Below are positions 22,301-32,332 of a stretch of 44,216 nt of DNA, piece after piece. The DNA lies in NCBI GenBank assembly GCA_017379935.1, contig JAFNVC010000025.1:1-44216 (forward strand), in the 5' to 3' direction. Position 1 is the first letter of the stretch; each line of letters begins with the position of its first letter. The position numbers were made by a program, and so were the translations under genes. Under the pieces are notes generated by a model. That model made no database searches. It was not told where the DNA came from and saw only the letters and a program-made list of their open reading frames with translations. The DNA is from Clostridia bacterium (lineage in GTDB: Bacteria; Bacillota; Clostridia; Oscillospirales; Acutalibacteraceae).

Positions 22301-22942
22301 CTATTCCTTAAAAAAATACTCCTCAACCGTCGCGCAGAGTGCGTGGTAAACGGGAAGATGAAGCTCCTGAATCATATAGGTTTCGTCCTCGTCCACGACG
22401 ATTGAAATGTCACAGATTTCCTTAAGCTTACCGCCCGTTTTGCCCGAAAGCGCAACCGTTGTTATGCCAAGTGACTTCGCAACCGCTGCCGCGGCATAAA
22501 CGTTTTTCGCGTTGCCCGAGGTGCTGATGCCGAGGAAAACGTCTCCCCTTCTGCCAAGGCCGAGCACCTGCTGTGCATAGACAAGGTCGGGGTCGCAATC
22601 GTTTGCAAATGCCGTTGTGAGCGCCGCACCGCTGTTGAGTGCAATCGCGGGCAAGCCCTGCTGGAGCTTTTCGATTCCAAGCTCAGAAAGCTCGGGTACA
22701 AATTCGAGCATTTTTGCTTTTTTATCCGCAGGAATCGGACGCTTTTTGAGAAAGCCCTTCATCAGCTCGCCGACGATATGCTCCGCATCCGCACAGCTTC
22801 CGCCGTTACCGCAGACGAGAAGCTTGCCGCCCGCTTCATAGCTTTTTATAACCGCCTCGCACATAAGGCGGATTTCTTTTTCGTTCGATTTGAGCACGGG
22901 ATAGCGCCAGATAAGCTGTGTAACAAAATCCATATTACTCAT
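22301..22942 (-). CDS. gmhA: SIS-domain phosphosugar isomerase, GmhA-like
   Basis: A 213-residue protein with the GmhA pattern: GKLLVCGNGGSCADAEHIVGELMKGF near residues 40-65, ALTTAFANDCD, LGISTSGNAKNV and a C-terminal EELHLPVYHALC-like segment. GmhA converts sedoheptulose 7-phosphate to D-glycero-D-manno-heptose 7-phosphate for cell-surface heptose. The start at 22942 overlaps the stop codon of the upstream gene (ATGAGTAA), indicating translational coupling. No other heptose genes are nearby, so a related sugar phosphate could be the substrate. Confidence 0.85.
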   Translation of the reverse strand: MSNMDFVTQLIWRYPVLKSNEKEIRLMCEAVIKSYEAGGKLLVCGNGGSCADAEHIVGELMKGFLKKRPIPADKKAKMLEFVPELSELGIEKLQQGLPAIALNSGAALTTAFANDCDPDLVYAQQVLGLGRRGDVFLGISTSGNAKNVYAAAAVAKSLGITTVALSGKTGGKLKEICDISIVVDEDETYMIQELHLPVYHALCATVEEYFFKE

Positions 22943-23609
22943 ACAAAAACTCCTCAATATTGAAATCGTCAATATCGTCAAATTCGTTTTCGCCCTCAAC
23001 CTCGGGAATCTGTGCGATAACCTCGAACTTTCTTCCCTGCGACCAAAGTGACGGTGTGACGCGGATAGTGTAGCCGTAGCCGCCGGGTGTCAGCCACTCG
23101 TGCATCGAAGCCTCGGGCAGACCGAACATCGCGAGAAGCGCCATAATGACACCGCCGTGAGTGACGATCGCCGTCTTCGTGATGCCTGACTGAATAACGC
23201 CGTCGATAACCTTGATCATCGTCTGTGCAAGACGGCTCGAGAACTCCTCGTTAGTCTCGCCAAACGGCGGTGACACGCCCTGCTTGCCCGCAAGCCAATC
23301 GGGGAAAACGGGATGATTTTCAAGCTCCTCTGCCGTTTTACCCTCGAATTCACCGAAGTTATATTCGATAAATCCGTCAATTATGATAGGGTCGCAGTTC
23401 GGGTAAATGAGCTTTGCTGTCTGAGTGCAGCGCGAGAGCGGACTTGAGAAAACAGCCTCAACAGGCGGATATTTATAGTCCGTCTTCATCTGTGCAATCT
23501 GCTCGATACCCTCGTCGCTGAGGGGCTCGTCAATGTGGCCGATATATTTACCGCCCACATTGCCTGCCGTTATTCCGTTTCTTATAAGTTGGATGTAATA
23601 AGACTTCAT
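22935..23609 (-). CDS. Histidine phosphatase-like protein lacking the nucleophile His
   Basis: A 224-residue phosphoglycerate mutase/histidine phosphatase-fold protein. The motif near the N-terminus reads LIRNGITAGN instead of the family RHGxT: the codon is AAC, so the catalytic His that becomes phosphorylated is Asn. Other family features are kept: FSSPLSRCTQTA with its Arg, the acidic EYNFGEFEGK and the second His in AIVTHGGVI. It is probably inactive as a phosphatase by the usual mechanism and may bind a phospho-ligand or regulate its neighbour. It is coupled to the GmhA-like gene. In heptose pathways a phosphatase normally follows GmhA, but from another family (GmhB). Confidence 0.82.
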   Translation of the reverse strand: MKSYYIQLIRNGITAGNVGGKYIGHIDEPLSDEGIEQIAQMKTDYKYPPVEAVFSSPLSRCTQTAKLIYPNCDPIIIDGFIEYNFGEFEGKTAEELENHPVFPDWLAGKQGVSPPFGETNEEFSSRLAQTMIKVIDGVIQSGITKTAIVTHGGVIMALLAMFGLPEASMHEWLTPGGYGYTIRVTPSLWSQGRKFEVIAQIPEVEGENEFDDIDDFNIEEFLYE

Positions 23610-23621
23610 TTTGTTTTCCTT

Positions 23622-23869
23622 AGGGTGGCGGTAATGACCCGAACCGTGTTTTTATCGGATGATTTCCGCCACATTTTTGTTTATATACTTGTTTTTGTCT
23701 TTAGCTTATAAAATCTTTTTAATAAAAATCTTCGACCCGAAAGTTAAGGATTTTCAGATAATTTTTGGATGTTGAGGGTGCCGACAGGCTGGCGCCTGTC
23801 AAAGCCGAAACGCCGAAAAGGGCTGAAAAGACTCACTTTCGGGCAGGTTCGGGTTGTTGCCGTCACCCT
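23622..23869. repeat. Inverted repeat flanking the gap between glgA and the next operon
   Basis: AGGGTGGCGGTAATGACCCG and the following AACC at 23622-23645 match the reverse complement of 23846-23869 at 20 of 24 positions, and a further CCCGAAAGT pair lies inside. The centre holds GACAGGC/GCCTGTC with a 4-nt loop. The right arm begins at the glgA stop codon, so it may serve as a 3' structure for the glycogen operon or be a small inverted-repeat element. Confidence 0.5.
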
Positions 23870-25284
23870 TTTAACATTGCCTTGTAGAGTTTGATATACG
23901 TGTTAGCCGAGCGGCCCCAGCTGTAATCACATTCAAGTGCGCGCTGTGTAAGTGCTGCCCAGTCGTGGTTGTAGTAAACCGTCAATGCACGGCGGATAGC
24001 GTCGAGCATATCGTGAGCATTATAGCTCTTGAAGGTAAATCCGTTACCCTCGCCGTCACCGCAGTCAGAGATTGAATCGCGCAGACCGCCCGTCTCACGG
24101 ACAATGGGAACTGTACCGTAACGAAGGGCAACCATCTGCGAAAGTCCGCAAGGCTCACTCTTCGACGGCATAAGGAACATATCCGCGCCTGCATAAATCT
24201 TTCTTGCAAGGTCAGGGATGAAGCCGATACGAAGACCGACCTTATCGGGATACTTCGCCGCGATGTCTCTGAAGAAGCTTTCGTATTCGTAGTCACCCGA
24301 GCCGAGAACGACAAGCTGCATTTCGCTCGTTGAAAGAAGCTCGTCGAGAATGCCCTTGACAAGGTCAAGACCCTTATGAGCAACAAGGCGGGAAACCATA
24401 CCGATAATCGGCACATCTGCCCTTACGGGAAGACCCATAACCTGCTGTAAATCCTCTTTGTTGAGCTTTTTATCCTCGGGATTCTTTGCGGAATAGTTCG
24501 CGCGGATACTCTTGTCCGTCTCGGGGTCATAGCCGAGAACATCGATACCGTTGAGAATACCGCTTAACTTATAGCGTCTCTCGTTGAGGATTCCGTCAAG
24601 TCCGTGCGAATACCACGGGTCGAGAATTTCGTCGGCGTAGGACTGGCTGACAGTAGTAACCTTGTTAGCGCATTCGATTGCGCCCTTCATAAAGTTGACA
24701 CAGCCGTCATATTCGAGAAGAGATGAATATTCGCCGGGGATACCGAGAACATCCTCGAGGATTTCCTTGCCGTAAACACCCTGATACTGAATGTTGTGAA
24801 TAGTGAAAACTGTTTTTATATTTTCATAGCCCGGTGAATTTGCATACATTGCGGAATAGTAGACGGGTGTAAGCGCCGTCTGCCAGTCGTTACAATGGAT
24901 GATATCCGGCTTGAAGTCGATGTACGGAATAATCTCAAGAACCGCTCTCGAGAAAAATGCGAAGCGCTCCGCATCATCGTACTGACCATAGATTGTATCA
25001 CGCTTGAAATAATACTGATTATCAAGAAGATAATAGATAACTCCGTTATGCTTTGCCTCAAAGATGCCGCAATACTGACGGCGCCATGCAACGGGGACAC
25101 AGATGTGAGTGATGAACTTCATCGTATCCTTAAGCTCCTGACGGATAGTGTCATAAAGAGGCATAACAACACGGCAGCCGATAAGTCTCTTGCGGAGTGC
25201 CTGAGGCAGAGAGCCTGCTACATCGCCGAGACCGCCGCTCGCCATAAAGGGCAGAGCTTCACTTGCTGCGTATAAAACTTTCAT
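23863..25284 (-). CDS. glgA: Glycogen synthase GlgA
   Basis: A 473-residue GT5-family ADP-glucose glucosyltransferase. The N-terminal loop reads PFMASGGLGDVAGSLP, followed by IIHCNDWQTAL and, in the second Rossmann domain, GMVSRLVAHKGLDL and the SKSEPCGLSQMVALRYG donor site with the catalytic Glu. The position of the Lys in the E. coli KTGGL motif is Ala here, as I recall from some clostridial GlgA proteins. It extends alpha-1,4-glucan chains. It is the last gene of glgB-glgC-glgD-glgA, 18 bases after glgD, with GGAGGTT before the ATG. Confidence 0.95.
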   Translation of the reverse strand: MKVLYAASEALPFMASGGLGDVAGSLPQALRKRLIGCRVVMPLYDTIRQELKDTMKFITHICVPVAWRRQYCGIFEAKHNGVIYYLLDNQYYFKRDTIYGQYDDAERFAFFSRAVLEIIPYIDFKPDIIHCNDWQTALTPVYYSAMYANSPGYENIKTVFTIHNIQYQGVYGKEILEDVLGIPGEYSSLLEYDGCVNFMKGAIECANKVTTVSQSYADEILDPWYSHGLDGILNERRYKLSGILNGIDVLGYDPETDKSIRANYSAKNPEDKKLNKEDLQQVMGLPVRADVPIIGMVSRLVAHKGLDLVKGILDELLSTSEMQLVVLGSGDYEYESFFRDIAAKYPDKVGLRIGFIPDLARKIYAGADMFLMPSKSEPCGLSQMVALRYGTVPIVRETGGLRDSISDCGDGEGNGFTFKSYNAHDMLDAIRRALTVYYNHDWAALTQRALECDYSWGRSANTYIKLYKAMLKG

Positions 25285-25302
25285 AATTCAAACCTCCTCA
25301 CG

Positions 25303-26415
25303 TCAGATTACGATACCCTTACCGATGTAAACGGGGAAGTTCTCATCACCCGAAAGCACCTTGTTCGGCTTGATAACGATATCCTTATCAGCAACAACAC
25401 AGTTAAGCTGAACGTCATCGCCGACATAAGCGTTCTGCATAAGCACGCAGTTCTTGACAACCGTGCCCTTGCCGATATGAACGCCGCGGAAGAGAATACT
25501 GTTCTCTACCTTGCCCTCGATTACACAGCCGTCGGCAATGAGTGAATTCTTAACCTCAGAGCCGAGACCGTAGATTGCGGGAACGTCATCCTTAACCTTT
25601 GTATATACGGGCTGCGTACGGCAGAGTGCATTTCTGTTCTCCTTATCAAGCAAAGCCATATTAGCCTCGAAGTATGACTGCATACCGTCGAGCATTCTGA
25701 CAAAGCCGGTAACCTCGTAGCCGTAAATCTTGAGCTTCTTGATGTTTCTCTTGAGAATATCGTCCGTGAAGGAATGGTAGCCGAGGCTGATCGCTTCGTT
25801 GACAAGTCTTTCAAGAAGAGACTTTCTCATAAGCACGATATTAATTGAATAGTTCGCAACGCCGTCCTTGAGTCTGCGGGAAACGGATTCAATCTTGCCG
25901 TCCTCCTGAACATCGAGAACCGCAAGCTCGGCGATATCAGGTGTCTCACCATTAACATAAGCGATTGTGATATCAGCACCCTTTTCCTCGTGGAAAGCGA
26001 AAAGCTTTTTAAGATTGAAATTATAAAGTGCATTACAGTCGCACATAAGAACATATTCCTCATCGGAATACTGCAGGAAATTCATAACGCCTGCAATCGC
26101 CTCTATTCTGCCCTTGTAAAGACCTGTGTTTGCGGAGTTGAACGGAGGAAGAATGTAAAGACCGCCGTTCTTTCGTGAAAGGTCCCAGGCACGGCCGTTG
26201 CCGACATGGTCCATAAGAGACTGGTAGTTGCTCTTCGTGATGATGCCGACCTTACCCATTCCGCTGTTTACCATTGCAGAAAGGTTGAAGTCGATAAGAC
26301 GGTAGCGTCCGCCGTAGGGCACAGAGCCCATTGAACGCATTGAAGTAAGTTCGTTGAGATAATTATCAAAATTGTTTGAAAAAACAAGTCCGAGTACGTT
26401 ATTGGCTCTCATCAT
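25303..26415 (-). CDS. glgD: GlgD, glucose-1-phosphate adenylyltransferase regulatory subunit
   Basis: A 370-residue GlgC paralogue. It keeps the [15 protein letters not shown] and GNGRAWDL segments and the C-terminal left-handed beta-helix ([16 protein letters not shown]...), but the N-terminal GGxGxRL nucleotide loop is replaced by [15 protein letters not shown]. In Firmicutes GlgD pairs with GlgC and raises its activity. Its ATG at 26415 overlaps the glgC stop codon (ATGATG with TGA), so the two subunits are translationally coupled, consistent with a fixed ratio. ATG 26412 is an alternative start. Confidence 0.94.
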   Translation of the reverse strand: MMRANNVLGLVFSNNFDNYLNELTSMRSMGSVPYGGRYRLIDFNLSAMVNSGMGKVGIITKSNYQSLMDHVGNGRAWDLSRKNGGLYILPPFNSANTGLYKGRIEAIAGVMNFLQYSDEEYVLMCDCNALYNFNLKKLFAFHEEKGADITIAYVNGETPDIAELAVLDVQEDGKIESVSRRLKDGVANYSINIVLMRKSLLERLVNEAISLGYHSFTDDILKRNIKKLKIYGYEVTGFVRMLDGMQSYFEANMALLDKENRNALCRTQPVYTKVKDDVPAIYGLGSEVKNSLIADGCVIEGKVENSILFRGVHIGKGTVVKNCVLMQNAYVGDDVQLNCVVADKDIVIKPNKVLSGDENFPVYIGKGIVI

Positions 26416-27626
26416 TCTGCCCCCTTTACATCTTCGCCTATCATAGCCTTGGGTTCAACGCAGGCACCCTTGCCGACCGTAACATTGGGTCCGACAACAG
26501 CAACGCCCCAATCGTCAATGTTTGCAACATCTTCAGGACGCTTGCCGACCTGTGCACCAGCCTCAACGGTGACGTTTTCGGCAACGATTGCATACTGCAC
26601 CTTTGCGCCCGCCTTGATTACACTGCCGGGCATTACGATTGAGTCCTTGACAACTGCGCCCTCTTCAACCTCAACATTGGCAAAAAGAACGGAGAAATCA
26701 ACCTCACCCTCGATTTCGCAGCCCTCTGCGATCATCGAATTCTGCACCTTTGCCGTATCTGCAACATAGTGCGGGCAGGTTACGGGGTTCTTTGCATAAA
26801 TCTTCCAGCTTGAATCCGTAAGGTCAAGGTCAACCTGAGGATTGAGAAGGTCAAGGTTTGCCTCCCAGAGGCTGTCGATTGTACCGACATCCTTCCAATA
26901 GCCGTCAAAGGCATAAGCGAACATTCTCTCGCCCGCCTCGTGCATTGCGGGGATGAGATCCTTACCGAAGTCGTTGCTGGAATTCTCCTTTGCTTCATCA
27001 TCAAGAAGGTACTGACGAAGCTTCTTCCAGCTGAAGATATAAACACCCATCGAAGCCTTGTTTGAACGCGGATTCTTCGGCTTCTCCTCGAACTCGGAGA
27101 TTGAGCCGTCCTCGTTGACTAACATAAGACCGAAGCGTGAAGCCTCCTCCCACGGCACCTCGAGCATCGCGATTGTGCAATCGGCATTCTTCTCCTTGTG
27201 GAAGGCAAGCATTTTTGAATAATCCATCTTGTAGATATGGTCACCCGAAAGAATGAGCACATAGTCGGGATCGTATCTGTCGATGAAATTGATGTTCTGA
27301 TAAATTGCGTTTGCAGTACCCTTGTACCATTCTGTACCCTGAATCTGCTGATACGGAGAGAGGATATGCACACCGCCGTCGGCTCTGTCAAGATCCCATG
27401 CCTGACCGTTACCGATGTAATCGTTGAGCTCAAGCGGCTGATACTGGGTAAGCACGCCGACCGTATAAATACCTGAATTTACACAGTTTGAAAGCGGGAA
27501 ATCGATGATTCTGTACTTTCCGCCGTAGGGTACGGCAGGTTTCGCAATGTTCTTCGTCAGGATACCGAGACGGCTGCCCTGACCGCCTGCAAGAAGCATT
27601 GCAATACATTCGTGTTTGCGTGACAT
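26412..27626 (-). CDS. glgC: Glucose-1-phosphate adenylyltransferase GlgC
   Basis: A 404-residue enzyme making ADP-glucose, the committed step of glycogen synthesis. Its nucleotidyltransferase domain begins [19 protein letters not shown], with [20 protein letters not shown] and [14 protein letters not shown], then [11 protein letters not shown] and FEEKP, and it ends in a left-handed beta-helix. ATG 27626 is used because AAGGAGG lies 8 bases upstream; the frame extends to 27668 without a better site. It follows glgB by 16 bases. Confidence 0.96.
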   Translation of the reverse strand: MSRKHECIAMLLAGGQGSRLGILTKNIAKPAVPYGGKYRIIDFPLSNCVNSGIYTVGVLTQYQPLELNDYIGNGQAWDLDRADGGVHILSPYQQIQGTEWYKGTANAIYQNINFIDRYDPDYVLILSGDHIYKMDYSKMLAFHKEKNADCTIAMLEVPWEEASRFGLMLVNEDGSISEFEEKPKNPRSNKASMGVYIFSWKKLRQYLLDDEAKENSSNDFGKDLIPAMHEAGERMFAYAFDGYWKDVGTIDSLWEANLDLLNPQVDLDLTDSSWKIYAKNPVTCPHYVADTAKVQNSMIAEGCEIEGEVDFSVLFANVEVEEGAVVKDSIVMPGSVIKAGAKVQYAIVAENVTVEAGAQVGKRPEDVANIDDWGVAVVGPNVTVGKGACVEPKAMIGEDVKGAE

Positions 27627-27642
27627 TATGCTGCCTCCTTTT

Positions 27643-29568
27643 TTATTTCGTCGCATTTTTTGCGGCATTTTCTTTCTTCTTTCTTGGGGTTGGCGCTTTG
27701 AGATATATTACACTCAGACCCGGAAGGTCGAGCGAAATGCTGTTATCGAGACCGTGCATCGGCGTTTTTCTGCTCCTTACGCTGCCCGTCGTTCCCATAC
27801 CCTTACCGCCGAATTCCTCAGCGTCGGTATTGAGAAGCACCTTATATGCTCCCGGTTTCGGAACACCGATACAGTAGTTTTCGCGTCTGACGGGAGTGAA
27901 ATTGCACACGGCAATAACCTCCTTGCCGTCCTTATCGATTCTTCGGAAGGCAATAACGGAATTATCAACATCGTCTGCGCTTATCCAGTTAAAGCCCGTC
28001 CAGTCATAATCCACCTGCCAGAGCGCAGGAGTTGCTTTATAAAGAGCGTTGATGGTTTTAACGAAATGCTGCAGCTGACGGTGAGCCTCGTAATCAAGCA
28101 GCAGCCAATCGAGGCCCTGCTTATAATTCCATTCGATGAACTGACCGAATTCCTGACCCATAAACATCAGCTTTTTACCGGGATGAGCCATCATATAACC
28201 GAGGAAGGAGCGCACACCTGCGAATTTTTCCTCATATTCACCCGGCATTTTACCCATAAGCGAGCACTTGCCGTGAACAACCTCATCGTGCGAAATCGGA
28301 AGAACGAAATTCTCCGAAAAGGCATAGAAGAAGGAGAAGGTCAGGTTGTTGTGATTGAACTTGCGGTGAATTCCCGGTAACGAGAAATAGCGCAGACAAT
28401 CGTTCATCCAGCCCATATTCCACTTGAAGTTGAAGCCGAGACCGCCGTCGCTGACGGGCTTCGAAACCATCGGCCACGCTGTGCTTTCCTCGGCAATCAT
28501 CAGCACGTCACCGTATTCACGGAAGATCGCCGTGTTAAGCTTCTGCAAAAATTCAACCGCTTCAAGATTTTCATTTCCGCCGTTTTTGTTCGGTATCCAC
28601 TGACCGTCCTCCCGGCAATAGTCAAGGTAAAGCATCGATGCGACCGCGTCCACCCGCAGACCGTCGATGTGGTATTTATCAAGCCAGAAAAGTGCGCTTG
28701 AGGTGAGGAAGCTTCTGACCTCGTTTTTGCCGTAGTCAAAAATCCTTGTGCCCCACTGCTTATGCTCGCCCTTGAGCATATTCTCATACTCATAAAGAGG
28801 CTGACCGTCGAACTCGTAAAGTCCGTGCGCATCCTTCGGGAAGTGGGCAGGCACCCAGTCGAGAATGACGCCTATCCCCGCCTCGTGGCACTTGTCAACG
28901 AAATACATAAAATCCTTCGGCTCGCCGTAGCGCGAGGTGGGAGCAAAATATCCCGTGACCTGATATCCCCATGAGCCGTCGAACGGATGCTCGCTTATCG
29001 GCAGAAGCTCGATATGAGTATAGCCCATTTCTTTGACATATTTTGTCAATTCATCGGCAAGCTGACGGTAAGAATAAAAAATTTCTTCTCCGTGAACCTT
29101 CCACGAGCCGGCATGAACCTCGTAAATATTCATCGGGTTATCGTAGGCAGGCTTTTGCTTGCGGCTTTTCAGCCACCTTGCATCCTTCCACTCATAACCC
29201 TCGATATCATAGAATTTTGATGCCGTGTCGGGACGCGTATCCGAATGAAAGGCGTAAGGGTCAGCCTTGAGAATCCGTCTGCCGTCCGCCGTAGTTATGC
29301 AGAACTTGTAGGTGTCGAATTGCTTTATGCTTTCAACAAAGCATTCCCACGTTGAGCCGTCGGCAAGGCGATACATATGATTTGCATCATTGTCCCACCC
29401 GTTGAAGTCGCCGACAACACTGACAGCCTGCGCGTGCGGTGCCCATACGCGGAAAACAGCCTTATTGCCGTCCGCACGGTGAGCGCCGTAGAAATCGTAA
29501 GCCTTGGCGTTATTGCCCTGATGAAAGAGATAAACAGGAACGTCATGCGGATTAAAATCCCTGTTCAT
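27643..29568 (-). CDS. glgB: 1,4-alpha-glucan branching enzyme GlgB
   Basis: A 641-residue GH13 enzyme. The N-terminal CBM48-like domain has [21 protein letters not shown], and the catalytic barrel has [23 protein letters not shown] (nucleophile Asp), [11 protein letters not shown] (acid/base Glu) and [11 protein letters not shown]. It makes alpha-1,6 branches. The ATG at 29568 follows AAGGAGGGG; the frame upstream crosses the promoter. It is the first gene of the glycogen operon. The C-terminus has a Lys/Asn-rich tail ([16 protein letters not shown]). Confidence 0.96.
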   Translation of the reverse strand: MNRDFNPHDVPVYLFHQGNNAKAYDFYGAHRADGNKAVFRVWAPHAQAVSVVGDFNGWDNDANHMYRLADGSTWECFVESIKQFDTYKFCITTADGRRILKADPYAFHSDTRPDTASKFYDIEGYEWKDARWLKSRKQKPAYDNPMNIYEVHAGSWKVHGEEIFYSYRQLADELTKYVKEMGYTHIELLPISEHPFDGSWGYQVTGYFAPTSRYGEPKDFMYFVDKCHEAGIGVILDWVPAHFPKDAHGLYEFDGQPLYEYENMLKGEHKQWGTRIFDYGKNEVRSFLTSSALFWLDKYHIDGLRVDAVASMLYLDYCREDGQWIPNKNGGNENLEAVEFLQKLNTAIFREYGDVLMIAEESTAWPMVSKPVSDGGLGFNFKWNMGWMNDCLRYFSLPGIHRKFNHNNLTFSFFYAFSENFVLPISHDEVVHGKCSLMGKMPGEYEEKFAGVRSFLGYMMAHPGKKLMFMGQEFGQFIEWNYKQGLDWLLLDYEAHRQLQHFVKTINALYKATPALWQVDYDWTGFNWISADDVDNSVIAFRRIDKDGKEVIAVCNFTPVRRENYCIGVPKPGAYKVLLNTDAEEFGGKGMGTTGSVRSRKTPMHGLDNSISLDLPGLSVIYLKAPTPRKKKENAAKNATK

Positions 29569-29612
29569 TAAAATCCCCTCCTTAGCAAAAATACAAACAC
29601 TTATACATCTAT

Positions 29613-29641
29613 ATTTTATCAAACTGCAAAACAAAATTCAA
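29613..29641 (-). promoter_or_regulatory. Promoter of the glycogen operon
   Basis: Minus-strand TTGAAT (29636-29641), 17-base spacer, TAAAAT (29613-29618), 45 bases before glgB. Confidence 0.78.
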
Positions 29642-29707
29642 GTTGTTTTGACCATAATATTCAAAGGATATGTAGAAAAATATCGACCATTTTGTGTATT
29701 TTGTTAC

Positions 29708-29749
29708 AAAAAAAGAGTCTCCCGACAGATATATCCATCCGTCGGGAGA
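29708..29749 (-). terminator. Terminator of the purple-acid-phosphatase-like gene
   Basis: TCTCCCGAC and GTCGGGAGA form a 9-bp stem, with a T run on the minus strand after it. Confidence 0.9.
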
Positions 29750-29769
29750 TTAATTTGTTTATTTAAGAA

Positions 29770-31254
29770 TTAAAACAAGCCCTTGATTGCCTGCGGAAGA
29801 AGAACTGCAACGTAGCTGTAAAGCATACCGATAATCTCTGAAACGATGTTTGAAACATAAGCTGCGATATTTGAAACGTTGTCTGTCGGAAGGTCTGTCG
29901 GCTCGAGCTCTGTCTTCTGTGAAAGGTCCTTCTTGATTGCATACTGATCGATGAGAGAGATTTCCTGAGTCTCGTCGTCAACAAGATATGACTTGATGAT
30001 AACCTTGTCACCGTCAACAACAGTTGTCATAAAGCAGCCGCCCATATCTCTTGTTGAGAGATTGAATGCGCAAGCATCGCCGATAGGATCGATAGCATCC
30101 TCGTTGATGCCGTATCTCTTTGTGCCTGCTGTTGAGGGAAGGATGTGAACTGTGCCGTCGGGGCTGTTTGCGAAAGTAACCTCTTCGCCCTTGTAGTTCT
30201 CTGTAACATAAGTTACGTTTTTAACAACGTCGTCACCGTTTACGGGATGTGAACGGTAGTAAACGTGGTCGTGACCTGCATATACAAGGTCGATATCAAG
30301 CTCCTCGAAGATTTCGCCGAGGACGTTACGCATAATGATTGTATCGGGCTTGTTGATGTTCTTACCCTGTGAGAAGAGAGCTCTGTGCATAAGAACGATT
30401 TTCCAGTCTGCATCGGAAGCAGACATATCGTTGATGAGCCAGTTTCTCTGTGACTGTGACATCGGATACATATCGTTTGTGTTGAGAACTGCGATATGAG
30501 CGTTGCCGTAATCATAAGAATAATAAACACCGTTTACCCAGTTAACGTTTGACTCTGTGTTCGGGTTTGAAAGGTTGAACATTGAGTTGAAAACGTTGAT
30601 GTTGAGCTTGTTTGTGATGTTGCCGTCGTGGTTACCTGCAACGGGAGCAACAGTTGTTGCCATATTGTTGAATGCAAAGTTATTGAAATACCAGTCCCAC
30701 TCATCGTTTGTATTGTCGTTGACATAGTCGCCGAGAGTGATTGTGAACTCTGAGCCCGGGAGAGTTGCCATAGCGCCCTTGAGAGTCTCTGCAGCCTCTG
30801 CGAAATTCTCGTCGCTGCTTGCCTGAACGTCAGCGATTGTGATGAAGGAGAAGGAGTCGTCACCGTCGTCTGTAACGAATGTGCCTGCATCACTCCAGAG
30901 ATCCTTTGCCTTATCGCCTACGCGGTATGTATACTCTGTGCCTGCTTCAAGGCCGTCAACAGTTACCTTATGGCAATACTGATCGCGGAACTGATAAATG
31001 TTATCTGAAGAATAAACAGCAGCGCCTGCGAATGAGCCGTTGAAATCAGCTGTCTTTACGATCTGAACGTCAGCTTCTGAATAAATTTCGGTATACCAGC
31101 AGAAGCCTCTTGAGGTTTCAGCATCGCCGTTGAAGGAAACGCTTACTCTCTTGACAGCGTCTGTCTCTTCTGCAGATGTCGCCATAGCTGAGCCGCCGAA
31201 AACAACTGCAAGGCAGAGCATAACTGCAAGAATTCTTTTAGAAATCTTTTTCAT
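29770..31254 (-). CDS. Secreted purple acid phosphatase-like metallophosphoesterase
   Basis: A 494-residue protein. A Sec signal peptide (ISKRILAVMLCLAVVFGGSAMATSA) is followed by a fibronectin-type N-terminal domain (TVDGLEAGTEYTYRVGD) and a calcineurin-like catalytic domain with IADVQ, LGDYVND, VAGNHDG, VLMHRALF and VYAGHDHVYYR. This is the layout of bacterial purple acid phosphatases, which cleave phosphomonoesters using two metal ions. The C-terminus ends in an amphipathic or hydrophobic stretch (IVSEIIGMLYSYVAVLLPQAI) instead of a wall-anchoring motif, so it may stick to the membrane. AGGAGG lies upstream. Confidence 0.88.
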   Translation of the reverse strand: MKKISKRILAVMLCLAVVFGGSAMATSAEETDAVKRVSVSFNGDAETSRGFCWYTEIYSEADVQIVKTADFNGSFAGAAVYSSDNIYQFRDQYCHKVTVDGLEAGTEYTYRVGDKAKDLWSDAGTFVTDDGDDSFSFITIADVQASSDENFAEAAETLKGAMATLPGSEFTITLGDYVNDNTNDEWDWYFNNFAFNNMATTVAPVAGNHDGNITNKLNINVFNSMFNLSNPNTESNVNWVNGVYYSYDYGNAHIAVLNTNDMYPMSQSQRNWLINDMSASDADWKIVLMHRALFSQGKNINKPDTIIMRNVLGEIFEELDIDLVYAGHDHVYYRSHPVNGDDVVKNVTYVTENYKGEEVTFANSPDGTVHILPSTAGTKRYGINEDAIDPIGDACAFNLSTRDMGGCFMTTVVDGDKVIIKSYLVDDETQEISLIDQYAIKKDLSQKTELEPTDLPTDNVSNIAAYVSNIVSEIIGMLYSYVAVLLPQAIKGLF

Positions 31255-31355
31255 TGGAATGTCCTCCTAAGTATTTTTGCATTATATATTATACACTATT
31301 TGTCAATGCACGGATTGATGTAAAATATGCTTTTGCGTTTGTGCAAAATAACAAG

Positions 31356-32330
31356 TTATTCCTCTATGCGGAATTTGCGGAACATTACGTTTCTGCGGTA
31401 ATGTGTATATGTAAGGTATACGAATTCACCGTCAGTCACCGCCGCGGGGTAGGAATACTCCGCATCCTTGTCCTCGTCACGCTCGACATCCACGGGCGGG
31501 AGGAAGGTTTTTCCGTTATCCTCGGTCACGGCATAGGATATGATGTTTCTGTCACCCCAGCCTGCCTCAGCGATGGGATTGTGGAAAACAACAACCTTTC
31601 CGTCGGGAAGCTGAACGCAGTCGATACCGCTGTTGTTGTTCGGCAGGTCGGTTTTCTCGGCGGGTGTCCAATGCACGAGATCCTCACTTTCGCTTCGGAA
31701 AACAAAACCCTCCGTTGAACGGAGAAGCGCAAATACCCTGCCGTCTGCCTCCCAGAGTGTCGGCTGAATGATGCCCTTGCCCTGTGCCTTGCGGTGGTTG
31801 AATTCGATTTTCTCACTCTTCTGCCACGTTTTGCAGTCGTCCCTCGAAAAATCAACTAACGCATCCCAATGTCTTGCATTCTCAACAGATGCGGGCGCAA
31901 CTGTTGTGCCGTCCTTCAGGGTTATTGCCTTATTCTTAACAGGGCCGCGTCCGCCCGAGCGGTCGCCCTTTACAAGCTCAACGGCATCCGTCCACGTTTT
32001 ACCGCCGTCCGTTGACGTGCGTACAAAGGTGCGCCAGATAGGTATTCTTTTGCCGACCTTGAAAAAGAGATATATCACGCCGTCCTTTTCATAAAGCACG
32101 GGATTCCAGCACGGAACATCCTTCGTAAAGGACATCTGCACGGGGTCGGACCATTTACCGTTTTCATAAGTACAGAGATAAATACGGACGTCATCCTTGC
32201 CCTCCTCGGTGCCTGCAAAAAATGCACACAAAACTCTGTCGCCGACCTTGAGCACGGTCGAAGCGTGGCACTGTGCAAAGAATTTACCTTCTTCAAAAAT
32301 CAATCCGTTTTCGATTTCAACAAGCTTCAT
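31356..32330 (-). CDS. Cytoplasmic sialidase-fold (BNR/Asp-box) glycosidase-like protein
   Basis: A 324-residue protein with BNR/Asp-box patterns (STDGGKTWTD, SRDDCKTWQKS, TEDNGKTFLPP) and GKGIIQPTLWEADGR and RNVMFRKF segments of six-bladed sialidase-fold enzymes. It has no signal peptide. It starts 2 bases after rhaA, so it most likely acts on rhamnose-containing oligosaccharides taken up by the cell rather than on sialic acid; that substrate is inferred from context. The classic Arg triad cannot be confirmed by eye. Confidence 0.8.
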   Translation of the reverse strand: MKLVEIENGLIFEEGKFFAQCHASTVLKVGDRVLCAFFAGTEEGKDDVRIYLCTYENGKWSDPVQMSFTKDVPCWNPVLYEKDGVIYLFFKVGKRIPIWRTFVRTSTDGGKTWTDAVELVKGDRSGGRGPVKNKAITLKDGTTVAPASVENARHWDALVDFSRDDCKTWQKSEKIEFNHRKAQGKGIIQPTLWEADGRVFALLRSTEGFVFRSESEDLVHWTPAEKTDLPNNNSGIDCVQLPDGKVVVFHNPIAEAGWGDRNIISYAVTEDNGKTFLPPVDVERDEDKDAEYSYPAAVTDGEFVYLTYTHYRRNVMFRKFRIEE

Positions 32331-32332
32331 AA

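Noticed and set aside
22301-23609. A heptose synthesis operon from the phosphatase-like/GmhA pair
   Set aside because: The phosphatase-like protein is not of the GmhB family and lacks its nucleophile, and no HldE-type gene is present; only the GmhA-like call is kept.
31255-31355. A promoter (TTGACA ... TATAAT) before the purple-acid-phosphatase-like gene
   Set aside because: The boxes are only 14 bases apart in the best arrangement, so I could not assign a promoter with confidence.
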